Shown here: one piece after another, positions 1 through 6,589 of the stretch | Position numbering within the stretch: the stretch's first letter is position 1 | How the letters are laid out: each line of letters starts with the position of its first letter | DNA from: Cyanobium sp. CACIAM 14 | GTDB taxonomy: Bacteria; Cyanobacteriota; Cyanobacteriia; PCC-6307; Cyanobiaceae | DNA: 57,753 bases | Direction: 5' to 3' | Assembly: GCA_000708525.1 (NCBI GenBank) | Contig: JMRP01000016.1 | Span: 1 to 57,753 of the forward strand | Made by a program: the position numbers and the translations under genes | Notes under the pieces: generated by a model | The model's database searches: none | What the model saw: the letters and a program-made list of their open reading frames with translations, nothing else | Told to the model about the DNA's origin: nothing

Positions 1-116
1 GCTAGACACGAGCGCGAGGACGACAACTGGTGAACGAAGGCTGCTCCTGTAGCCATCGGCCTCGATCCCGGACGGTTCCGGATGGGTCTCGTTGGGCGTT
101 CAGGTCCGAGGAGCCC

Positions 117-710
117 TCACACCTTCGCCAGCGTCACCCGCTCCGGCTGATGCTGATACTTGCCTTCGCGGTCCTGGTAAGTGGTGGCGCAGGGATCGCC
201 CTCGAAGAAGAGCAGCTGGCAGATGCCTTCACCGGCGTAGATGCGGCAGTCGGCGCCGGAGGAATTGCTGAACTCGAGTGTGAGGTGGCCCTCCCAGCTG
301 GCCTCGGCGGGGGTGGTGTTGACGATGATGCCCAGGCGCGCATAGGTGCTCTTGCCCAGGCAGATCACGGTGATATTGGCGGGCACCCGGAGCTTCTCGA
401 AGGCCACGCCCAGGCCATAGGAATGGGCCGGCAGGATGAAGTAGTCGCCGTCCGCGTCGCTGTGCAGGGAGGCCGGCTCCAGGTTGGCCGGATTGAACCG
501 CTTCGGGTTCATCACGGTGCCGGGCACGTGCCGGAAGATCAGGAACTCCTTCGGCGACAGCCGCAGGTCGTAGCCGTAGGAGGAGCAGCCGAAGCTGAGC
601 ACGGGCCCGCTGCGGCTCTCCGGATCGAGATGGCGCACCAGCGTGGGCTGGAACGGCTCGATCATGCCGGCGGCGGCCTGCTCGTTGATCCAGTGGTCGT
701 TCTTGAGCAT
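117..710 (-). CDS. dcd: dCTP deaminase
   Basis: Deaminates dCTP to dUTP, feeding dTMP synthesis in the cytoplasm. The 197-residue product has the usual family length. It carries the dCTP deaminase/dUTPase trimer-fold signatures: the SFGCSSYGYDLRL stretch near residue 40, the nucleotide-binding GKSTYARLGI stretch near residue 120, and the TTPAEASWEGHLTLE segment containing the expected catalytic Glu. It begins 4 bases after the stop of the BtuR-like gene upstream on the same strand, so the two are probably co-transcribed. Nothing unusual is seen in the protein. Confidence 0.95.
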   Translation of the reverse strand: MLKNDHWINEQAAAGMIEPFQPTLVRHLDPESRSGPVLSFGCSSYGYDLRLSPKEFLIFRHVPGTVMNPKRFNPANLEPASLHSDADGDYFILPAHSYGLGVAFEKLRVPANITVICLGKSTYARLGIIVNTTPAEASWEGHLTLEFSNSSGADCRIYAGEGICQLLFFEGDPCATTYQDREGKYQHQPERVTLAKV

Positions 711-714
711 GGCG

Positions 715-1317
715 TCAGCAGCCGCGGCGCAACTGGGTGACTTGATCCGCCATCGCCATCAGGCTGGCGGGCATGGAAGGGCCCGTAAGGATGACATCCA
801 GGTGGGGCGGCCGCCGCTCGAGGGTGGCGATCACCTCGCCGGCCGGCAGGTAGCCCAGGGCGATCGCCAGGCCGAGTTCGTCGAGCACCATCAGATCCAG
901 GTCACCCGCCAGGAGCCGCTGGCGGCTGTAGTCCCACACCTCCCGCACCGCCTCCAGGGCCTCCTCCGCCTGGTGCGACGGCCCATCGAGGCAGTGGGGC
1001 GTGGCCGGGCGCAGCCACTGCAGGCGGCCGCAGAGCCAGAGGCTGCCCTCCAGCCCCTGCTCCACCCCGCCCTTGAGGAACTGGCTCACCAGCACCCGGC
1101 TGCCGAGACCGGCACTGCGCAGGGCCTGACTGAACACCGCGGCGAAGCTGCCGCGGAAGGGAGCGGTGTGGATCTGCAGCAGGCCCTCGGTCTGGGTGAC
1201 CAGCCGCAGCGGCGGCGTCGGAGGTGGCCCCAGCGGTGGTACCAAGGCCAGGCCCTCGGAGCGGGCTCCGGCCGCCGCTCGCTGGGGATGGCCGGGGTCG
1301 ACGAGGCTGGCGGTCAT
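715..1317 (-). CDS. BtuR/CobO-like P-loop-fold protein
   Basis: About 200 residues resembling corrinoid adenosyltransferases of the BtuR/CobO family, which adenosylate cob(I)yrinic acid diamide. The fold signatures are present: a QFLKGG strand after the first helix and a DLDLMVLDELGLAI Walker B-like segment. The segment that should be the Walker A loop reads HTAPFRGSFA and lacks the GK[ST] core, so ATP binding is doubtful. The start at 1317 (ATG, MTASLVDPGHPQ) is chosen over an upstream in-frame Met at 1413 because the added residues look like non-coding leader. It lies just before dcd. It may be a non-catalytic or repurposed relative; the exact function is unknown. Confidence 0.75.
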   Translation of the reverse strand: MTASLVDPGHPQRAAAGARSEGLALVPPLGPPPTPPLRLVTQTEGLLQIHTAPFRGSFAAVFSQALRSAGLGSRVLVSQFLKGGVEQGLEGSLWLCGRLQWLRPATPHCLDGPSHQAEEALEAVREVWDYSRQRLLAGDLDLMVLDELGLAIALGYLPAGEVIATLERRPPHLDVILTGPSMPASLMAMADQVTQLRRGC

Positions 1318-1477
1318 GGGCACCCCATGGAAGTGGTGGGCGGATGGGTCAGGGGGCGGTCCCCAGCCCTTCACCTCCCGAATGTAGCGGCGATCGCCAG
1401 AGGGACACACCATCGGTGGTGGAAACAGGCGTACCAGTGGCGCCGCCTACGCTTGCGGCTTCCCTGCCTCCGGCCGC

Positions 1478-2278
1478 GTGATCCAAGCCTCCACCGGCGC
1501 CTCCAGCCCACCCTCAGGTGGCCTCCGCAACGACGGCCGCCCCGCCGACGCCCTGCGGCCGGTGCAGGTGCTCTGGGATCCGATGGGCTTCGCCCTCAGT
1601 TCGGTGAGCTTCTCGGCAGGGCGCACCCGGGTGCTCTGCAGCGTCTGCCTCGACGAGGAGGTGCCCCGCTGGCGGCGCGGCTCCGGCAGCGGCTGGCTGA
1701 GCGCCGAATACCGGCTGCTGCCGGCCTCCACCCCGAGCCGCCAGTCCCGTGAGCTGATGAAACTCTCCGGCCGCACCCAGGAGATCCAGCGGCTGATCGG
1801 CCGCAGCCTGCGGGCCGCCCTCGACCTCGACGCCCTCGGCGAGCGCACCCTGCTGGTCGACTGCGACGTGCTGCAGGCCGACGCGGGCACCCGCACCGCC
1901 TCGATCACCGGCGCCTGGATCGCCCTGGCGGCAGCGCTCCAGCGCCTCTGCGAGCGCGGCGTGCTGGCGGCCTCCCCCCTGCGCCAGCAGGTGTCGGCCG
2001 TGTCGGTGGGGCTGGTGGACGGCCAGGCCCTGCTGGACCTCGACTATTCCGAGGATTCCCGCGCCGAGGTGGACCTCAACGTGGTGATGGACCAGGAGGG
2101 GCGGCTGCTGGAGATCCAGGGGACCGCCGAGGGCGCCCCCTTCCCCCGCGCGCGCCTCGACGCCCTGCTGGACCTGGCCGAGCCGGGCCTGCGGGACCTC
2201 CAGGACGCCCAGCGGCAGGCCCTGGCCGTGGCACCCACCGCTGCGGCCGTCGCCGCAGGCACAGGCCTCAGCGGCTGA
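1478..2278 (+). CDS. rph: Ribonuclease PH
   Basis: Phosphorolytic 3'-5' exoribonuclease that trims tRNA 3' ends. The product has up to 266 residues (family about 240), so the GTG start at 1478 may be too early; the conserved part begins near residue 17 with [12 protein letters not shown]. Visible family motifs are [11 protein letters not shown] followed by the long helix containing [16 protein letters not shown] (phosphate and RNA contacts), [20 protein letters not shown], and [16 protein letters not shown]. It is transcribed divergently from the BtuR-like gene across about 160 bases and is followed by ntcA. Confidence 0.92.
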   Translation: MIQASTGASSPPSGGLRNDGRPADALRPVQVLWDPMGFALSSVSFSAGRTRVLCSVCLDEEVPRWRRGSGSGWLSAEYRLLPASTPSRQSRELMKLSGRTQEIQRLIGRSLRAALDLDALGERTLLVDCDVLQADAGTRTASITGAWIALAAALQRLCERGVLAASPLRQQVSAVSVGLVDGQALLDLDYSEDSRAEVDLNVVMDQEGRLLEIQGTAEGAPFPRARLDALLDLAEPGLRDLQDAQRQALAVAPTAAAVAAGTGLSG

Positions 2279-2299
2279 ACCACCGGGACCCTGCAAAGG

Positions 2300-2341
2300 G
2301 TGTCATTCGCTACATGGTTCGCCGATGGCGATCCATAGGTT
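2300..2341 (+). promoter_or_regulatory. Class II NtcA-activated promoter of ntcA
   Basis: The sequence shows GTG at 2300-2302, eight bases, then TAC at 2311-2313, which fits the NtcA operator GTN10AC. Exactly 22 bases later is TAGGTT at 2336-2341, fitting the -10 element TAN3T. This spacing is the canonical class II NtcA arrangement and predicts a transcript starting near 2348, just before the ATG at 2364. Autoregulation of ntcA is known in other cyanobacteria; here it is inferred from spacing alone. Confidence 0.7.
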
Positions 2342-2363
2342 CCATACCATTCATCACGCCTCG

Positions 2364-3104
2364 ATGGTCGCCGCCACGCGTGGCTTCAGCCGCTATCCCA
2401 ACGGTCCGTCCAGTGGGGCTTCAGGTTCGGTGCCCTCGATGGCTACCCCCGGCTCGCAGACCACCACCCTCCTGGAGGTGATGCGCAGCCTGGCGGGCAG
2501 CAGCCTGGAAACCATCGAGCGCGGCAAGACGATCTTCTTCCCTGGCGACCCCGCCGAGCGCGTCTACCTTCTGCGGCGGGGCGCCGTGCGGCTGTCCAGG
2601 GTCTACGAATCCGGTGAGGAGATCACCGTGGCGCTGCTGCGGGAGAACAGCCTCTTCGGCGTGCTGTCGCTGCTCACCGGCCAGCGGTCGGACCGCTTCT
2701 ACCACGCCATCGCCTTCACCCGGGTCGAGATGGTGACAGCCCCGGCCGCCTCGGTGCGGCGCGCGATCGAGCAGGACGCCAGCGTCGGGCTGCTGCTCCT
2801 CCAGGGCCTCTCCTCCCGCATCCTCCAGACCGAGACGATGATCGAGACCCTCACCCACCGGGACATGTCCTCCCGGCTGGTGAGTTTCCTGCTCGTCCTC
2901 TGCCGCGACTTCGGCGTTCCCGGCAGCGAGGGCATCACCATCGACCTCCGGCTCTCCCACCAGGCCATCGCCGAGGCGATCGGCTCCACCAGGGTCACCA
3001 TCACCCGCCTGCTGGGCGACCTGCGCAACGACGGTCTGGTGCAGATCGACCGCAAGAAGATCACCGTCTTCGATCCGATCGCCCTGGCCAAGCGGTTCAG
3101 CTGA
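2364..3104 (+). CDS. ntcA: Global nitrogen regulator NtcA (Crp/Fnr family)
   Basis: 2-oxoglutarate-responsive activator of nitrogen assimilation genes in cyanobacteria. An N-terminal cyclic-nucleotide-type effector domain ([20 protein letters not shown]) precedes the long dimerisation helix and a C-terminal winged helix with the near-invariant recognition segment [20 protein letters not shown]. The start at 2364 ([12 protein letters not shown]) is preferred over the in-frame ATG at 2325 for two reasons: NtcA proteins of picocyanobacteria begin with a similar RGFSRYP stretch, and 2325 lies upstream of the predicted promoter -10. Regulation is probably autogenous through the site at 2300-2341. 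Confidence 0.96.
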   Translation: MVAATRGFSRYPNGPSSGASGSVPSMATPGSQTTTLLEVMRSLAGSSLETIERGKTIFFPGDPAERVYLLRRGAVRLSRVYESGEEITVALLRENSLFGVLSLLTGQRSDRFYHAIAFTRVEMVTAPAASVRRAIEQDASVGLLLLQGLSSRILQTETMIETLTHRDMSSRLVSFLLVLCRDFGVPGSEGITIDLRLSHQAIAEAIGSTRVTITRLLGDLRNDGLVQIDRKKITVFDPIALAKRFS

Positions 3105-3179
3105 ACGGCCGGCCCCGGAGGCCGGCCCGCTGGCGGCCGGCAGGGATACTTGGTGCACCGCGGAACCGAGGCGCACGAG

Positions 3180-4427
3180 GTGTCGGGCTGGCTGCTGATC
3201 CTGGCGCTGCTGGTGCTCGGCGGAGTCCTCTCCACCCTGGGAGACCGGCTCGGCAGCCGGGTGGGCAAGGCGCGTCTGAGCCTCTTCAACCTCCGGCCCC
3301 GCAACACGGCCGTGGTGATCACGGTGCTGACAGGCAGTCTCATCAGTGCCGTGTCCCTGGGGCTGATGCTGCTGGTGAGCGAACGGCTGAGGGTGGGGCT
3401 CTTCCAGCTCGACCAGATCCAGGATCGCCTGCGGGACAGCCGCCTTGCCCTGCAGCGCAACGAGGGGGAACTGCAGCGCACCCGGGGGGCGCTGGACCGC
3501 AGCCGCCTCGATCTGACGCTTGCCGAACGGCGGCGGGACCAGGCTCTGGCGAGCCAGCGCCGCGCCAGGGACCAGCTGCTGGAGGCGGAAGGGCGGGTGG
3601 ACAAGCTGCGCCGGGAGCTGCAACCGCTGCAGGCCGAGCGACACCGCCTGGAGGCGGAGCGGGCCCGGCTCAACCGGGAGGTGCAGGGCCGGGACGCGGA
3701 GATCCGCCGCACGGAGGCCGAACTGGCGACCGTGCGACAGCGGATCGCCGCCGGCGAGAAGGAGCTCAGGGATCTCGAGAAGAACGTGATCGCCCTGCGG
3801 CGGGGCGACGTGGTCATCGCCAGCGGCCAGCCGCTGGCCACGGCCAAGGTGCAGCTGCAGCGACCCGACCAGGCCAGGCAGGTGATCGATGCCCTGCTGC
3901 AGGAGGCCAACCGGGCCGCCTTCCAGCAGCTGCTTCCCGGTCAGCCGCCCAACCGCCAGATCCTGCTGGTGCCCCGCAGCGACATCAGCCGGCTGGAATC
4001 CCTGCTCGGCAGCCCGGGCGTCTGGGTGGTCAGCATCCGTTCCGCCGCCAACGTGCTGCGGGGGGAGGGCCAGGTGCTCGCCTTCCCCGACCTGCGCCCC
4101 AACCGTCAGGTGGTGGAACAGGGGGAAGTCCTGGCCCGCACCTCCCTCGAGGCGGACGTCCGCGACCCGGAGGCCGTGCGCAGCCGCCTCAACCTGCTGC
4201 TCACCGCGGCATTCGCCAAGGTGCAGCGCCAGGGCACCCTGGCCAACGGCCTGCAGTTCGACCCGGCCGCGTTCACCGCCCTGGCCCGCGATCTCAGCGA
4301 CCGCCCCGCCGGCCAGAACGCCAATCTGGAGGCGCTGGCCACGCGCAGCGCCGACACTCCCGACCCGATCACGGTGGAACTGCGCTGGCTGCGCAACGAG
4401 CCGGGGCCCACCAACCCGCGACGATGA
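3180..4427 (+). CDS. DUF3084 membrane-anchored coiled-coil protein
   Basis: About 415 residues. The N-terminus has one membrane segment (SGWLLILALLVLGGVLSTLG), then an RVGKARLSLFNLRPR linker and a second hydrophobic stretch. A long Arg/Glu/Leu-rich coiled coil follows (roughly residues 85-205), then a globular C-terminal domain. This architecture matches the cyanobacterial DUF3084 family, whose function is unknown. GTG at 3180 is chosen because the family begins with a short MSGWLLIL segment; TTG 3150 and GTG 3153 are alternatives. The stop overlaps the next gene's ATG by four bases (ATGA), implying translational coupling to the RuvC-fold protein. Confidence 0.85.
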   Translation: MSGWLLILALLVLGGVLSTLGDRLGSRVGKARLSLFNLRPRNTAVVITVLTGSLISAVSLGLMLLVSERLRVGLFQLDQIQDRLRDSRLALQRNEGELQRTRGALDRSRLDLTLAERRRDQALASQRRARDQLLEAEGRVDKLRRELQPLQAERHRLEAERARLNREVQGRDAEIRRTEAELATVRQRIAAGEKELRDLEKNVIALRRGDVVIASGQPLATAKVQLQRPDQARQVIDALLQEANRAAFQQLLPGQPPNRQILLVPRSDISRLESLLGSPGVWVVSIRSAANVLRGEGQVLAFPDLRPNRQVVEQGEVLARTSLEADVRDPEAVRSRLNLLLTAAFAKVQRQGTLANGLQFDPAAFTALARDLSDRPAGQNANLEALATRSADTPDPITVELRWLRNEPGPTNPRR

Positions 4428-4867
4428 CGGCCGAGGGCGGCACACCCCTGGCAGCCGCCGGACCTCTGGCCGGCCTCGATCCGGGCCGCAGCAAGTGCGG
4501 CCTGGTGCTCACCGATCCGGACCGCCTCGAGATCCTCGAGGCGCTGGTGCTCCCCCCCGAGGCCGCCTGGCAACAGCTCGAGGAATGGTGCCGGCAGAAG
4601 GGCCTGGCCGCCGTGGTGATCGGCAACGGCACCGGCAGCCGATCCTGGTGCCAGCGCCTGGCCCCGCTTCTGGCCGTGGAGCTGGTCGACGAGCGGGGCA
4701 CCACCCTGGCGGCACGGCGGCGCTACTGGCAGCTGTTTCCCGCAAAGGGCTGGCGCCGGCTGCTCCCCGAGGGGTTGCGCCACCCTCCCAGGGACTGGGA
4801 CGACGTGGTCGCCCAGTTGCTGCTGGAACGGCGGCTGGGGCGCTGCCTGCCGCGCCGGGGCCGCTGA
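4424..4867 (+). CDS. RuvC/YqgF-fold nuclease-like protein
   Basis: A 147-residue protein with the RNase H-like resolvase fold. The first strand carries LDPGRSKCGLVLTD with the expected catalytic Asp, VVIGNG follows, then LVDERGTT with the YqgF-type Asp-Glu, and WDDVVAQLLLERRL supplies a late Asp. The acidic residues of the active site therefore appear intact. It overlaps DUF3084 by four bases and ends 11 bases before the convergent DUF3146 gene. It could be a second YqgF-type pre-16S rRNA nuclease or a Holliday-junction resolvase relative; the substrate cannot be told from sequence. Confidence 0.72.
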   Translation: MTAEGGTPLAAAGPLAGLDPGRSKCGLVLTDPDRLEILEALVLPPEAAWQQLEEWCRQKGLAAVVIGNGTGSRSWCQRLAPLLAVELVDERGTTLAARRRYWQLFPAKGWRRLLPEGLRHPPRDWDDVVAQLLLERRLGRCLPRRGR

Positions 4868-4878
4868 GGGCGCCGGGG

Positions 4879-5136
4879 TCAGAACGATGCCCGCACCGTG
4901 AAGACGTAGTCGCCCCCCGGCTCGAGCTGGTAGTCGGCCTTGAGCAGGAACCTCAGCAGGGCGTCCTGGATCAGAGCCCGCCCCAGGGAGGGCTCCACCT
5001 GCAGCTCCCCCCGGTCGAACGCCCAGCGGAACCGCCACTGGAAGCCCCCCGCGGTGATCTCCCCCTCGAGCAGGCAGGGGCTGAAGCTCTGGCGCAGAAC
5101 CCGCAACTGGGCTGTGGTGGCGGGCAGGCGACTCAC
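4879..5136 (-). CDS. DUF3146 family protein
   Basis: An 85-residue cyanobacterial protein of unknown function, recognised from the pattern of a short N-terminal strand, the Trp/Phe-rich FQWRFRWAFDRGELQVEPS region and a C-terminal PGGDYVFTVRASF. It has no signal peptide or membrane segment. It lies downstream of pth on the same strand (42-base gap) and is probably the last gene of the psbH-tatA-pth group. Confidence 0.75.
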   Translation of the reverse strand: MSRLPATTAQLRVLRQSFSPCLLEGEITAGGFQWRFRWAFDRGELQVEPSLGRALIQDALLRFLLKADYQLEPGGDYVFTVRASF

Positions 5137-5178
5137 GGGGATCGGGCGGGTAGGCAGGCGTGGGAGCGATCCGTGCCC

Positions 5179-5787
5179 TCAGGATGGCGGCTGATCGGCA
5201 CGAAAACTGTTCAACCGGGTGGCGGCCCTCTCCAGTCCGAGGCGGCGAATCAGGTCGATCCCCACCGCCACCTCCTCCAGAACCCTTTCGAGCACGGGCC
5301 GGTCGGCGACGGAGAAACGGCCCAGCACGTGGGAGACGGTACGGGCCCTGCGTTCCTCAGGGTTCTCCCCGGGGGCGCCGATGCCGATGCGCAGCCGGGC
5401 GAAGGACTCACTGCCGAGATGGGCGATCGTGCTGCGCAGCCCGTTGTGACCGCCGGCCCCGCCTGCGGCTCTGAGCCGCAGACGTCCCAGGGGCAGGTCC
5501 ATGTCGTCGACCAGCACCAGCAGCTGGGAGGGTTCGAGCCGGAACCAGTCGAGGGCGGCCCGGATCGAGCGGCCGCTGTCGTTCATGAAGGTCTGGGGCA
5601 TCAGCAGCCTCAGGCGCTTCTCCCCCTGGCCCGTTTCGGCGAGCAGCCCATGCAGGCGGGGCTGGTTGCGGAAGCTGACGCCCTCGGATCGGGCCAGCCG
5701 TTCCAGCACCATGAAGCCGACGTTGTGACGGGTGTCGGCATAGCGGGGGCCGGGATTGCCCAGGCCCACCAGCAATTGCAGATCCAA
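5179..5787 (-). CDS. pth: Peptidyl-tRNA hydrolase
   Basis: Releases peptides from prematurely dropped peptidyl-tRNA. At 202 residues it has the usual length, and all signature residues are visible: VGLGNPGPRYADTRHNVGF (Asn and catalytic His), MPQTFMNDSG, VDDMDLPLGRLRLR (Asp) and GGHNGLRSTIAHLG. It lies 15 bases after tatA on the minus strand, so it is likely co-transcribed with psbH and tatA. The link to photosystem II genes is positional only. Confidence 0.96.
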   Translation of the reverse strand: MDLQLLVGLGNPGPRYADTRHNVGFMVLERLARSEGVSFRNQPRLHGLLAETGQGEKRLRLLMPQTFMNDSGRSIRAALDWFRLEPSQLLVLVDDMDLPLGRLRLRAAGGAGGHNGLRSTIAHLGSESFARLRIGIGAPGENPEERRARTVSHVLGRFSVADRPVLERVLEEVAVGIDLIRRLGLERAATRLNSFRADQPPS

Positions 5788-5802
5788 CGGTGGCCGGGAC
5801 GC

Positions 5803-6087
5803 TCAGGTGGAGGCGTTGGCGCCGTCCTCGGCCCTTGCCTCGGAGGCGGAGGCGGAGGCGGAGGCGGCCGGCGTGATGGAGGCGGGAGCGGGTTCGGATT
5901 CAGCCGCCTGGTCACCCGCCACGGCGCTGCGGAATTCCTTCTCGAACTCCTGGGATGCCGATTGGAAGCCTTTCAACGTCCGCCCGAGCGTCTTGCCGAG
6001 CTCCGGCAGGCGCTTGGGTCCGAAGACCAGCAGGCCGATGGCGGCGATCACCGCCATCTCGGGCAGACCGATGCCGAAGATGTTCAT
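5803..6087 (-). CDS. tatA: Sec-independent translocase subunit TatA/E
   Basis: A 94-residue pore-forming component of the twin-arginine translocase in thylakoid and cytoplasmic membranes. There is a short N-terminal membrane helix (MNIFGIGLPEMAVIAAIGLLVF), the FGPKRLPELGKTLG hinge, an amphipathic helix and an acidic/Ala-Ser tail. The tail is encoded partly by four perfect GGAGGC-type hexamers at 5842-5865, giving an Ala-Ser repeat that may vary in length between strains. It sits between psbH and pth. Confidence 0.93.
   Translation of the reverse strand: MNIFGIGLPEMAVIAAIGLLVFGPKRLPELGKTLGRTLKGFQSASQEFEKEFRSAVAGDQAAESEPAPASITPAASASASASEARAEDGANAST
5842..5865. repeat. Hexanucleotide repeat, 4 units, inside tatA
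   Basis: Four consecutive GGAGGC units on the plus strand encode the alternating Ala-Ser stretch near the TatA C-terminus. It is in frame, so unit-number changes would only lengthen or shorten the tail. Confidence 0.8.
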
Positions 6088-6106
6088 GGGCCGGGAGGAA
6101 GGGGAA

Positions 6107-6307
6107 TCAGCCGACGCCGTTCCAGTTGACGTTGATGCCTTCGAGCAGGAGCGACTTGTTGTACAGCTGCAGGATCACCAGCAGGAAGACCAGGAACAGC
6201 AGCATGAACACGCCCATCACGGGGGTGGTGCCCCAGCCGGGCACCACTTTTCCGTACTCGGAATTCAGGGGGCGCAGCAGGTTTCCCAGACGGGTGCGTT
6301 GGGCCAT
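6107..6307 (-). CDS. psbH: Photosystem II protein PsbH
   Basis: A 66-residue single-span thylakoid protein of the PSII core, needed for stable assembly near CP47. The N-terminal [17 protein letters not shown] stretch, the central helix ([21 protein letters not shown]) and the lumenal [15 protein letters not shown] segment match the family. It is followed 19 bases later by tatA and is divergent from psbN, the usual psbH/psbN opposition. Confidence 0.97.
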   Translation of the reverse strand: MAQRTRLGNLLRPLNSEYGKVVPGWGTTPVMGVFMLLFLVFLLVILQLYNKSLLLEGINVNWNGVG

Positions 6308-6343
6308 GGCAGCTAGGACCTCTCGGGCACGGGATCGCGGTGA

Positions 6344-6352
6344 TTACTGTAA
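6344..6352. promoter_or_regulatory. Possible overlapping -10 elements for psbH and psbN
   Basis: The 9-base palindrome TTACTGTAA lies between the divergent psbH and psbN genes. It reads TACAGT toward psbH and TACTGT toward psbN, each fitting TANNNT. A transcript toward psbH would have a leader of about 30 bases. No convincing -35 is visible on either side, so this is only a candidate. Confidence 0.3.
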
Positions 6353-6439
6353 GGGTCTTGCCGGCCCCCCCGAGTCGGGCTGACGAGAGTTGTGACGGAA
6401 GCCCCCACCGTCGCCAGCCCTCCCTGCCAGCCCTCCCTC

Positions 6440-6589
6440 ATGGACACCGCCGCCAGCCCCTCACCCGCCCTTTCCGTGGCCCTCGCGGTGCTCGCCGTGC
6501 TGCTGGCACTCACCGGCTTCGGCGTCTACACCGCCTTCGGCCCCCCCTCCAAGGGCCTCGCCGATCCCTTCGACGATCACGACGACTGA
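6440..6589 (+). CDS. psbN: PsbN protein
   Basis: A 49-residue single-span thylakoid protein, an assembly factor for PSII reaction centres rather than a stable subunit. One membrane helix ([24 protein letters not shown]) is followed by the diagnostic [17 protein letters not shown] tail. ATG 6440 gives the usual family length; a longer in-frame GTG start at 6392 would add a Pro-rich leader absent from PsbN. The 3' end overlaps the convergent GH38 gene by 13 bases. Confidence 0.95.
   Translation: MDTAASPSPALSVALAVLAVLLALTGFGVYTAFGPPSKGLADPFDDHDD

Noticed and set aside
2421-4445. Long open frame on the minus strand opposite ntcA and DUF3084
   Set aside because: High GC keeps antisense frames open. 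The translation is Gly/Gln/His/Leu-rich without family signatures, while the plus strand encodes clear proteins.
6340-6360. RpaB/HLR1-type light-response site before psbH
   Set aside because: TTACAGTAATCAC resembles one half-site, but the second direct repeat at the required spacing is missing; a plain -10 is the simpler reading.
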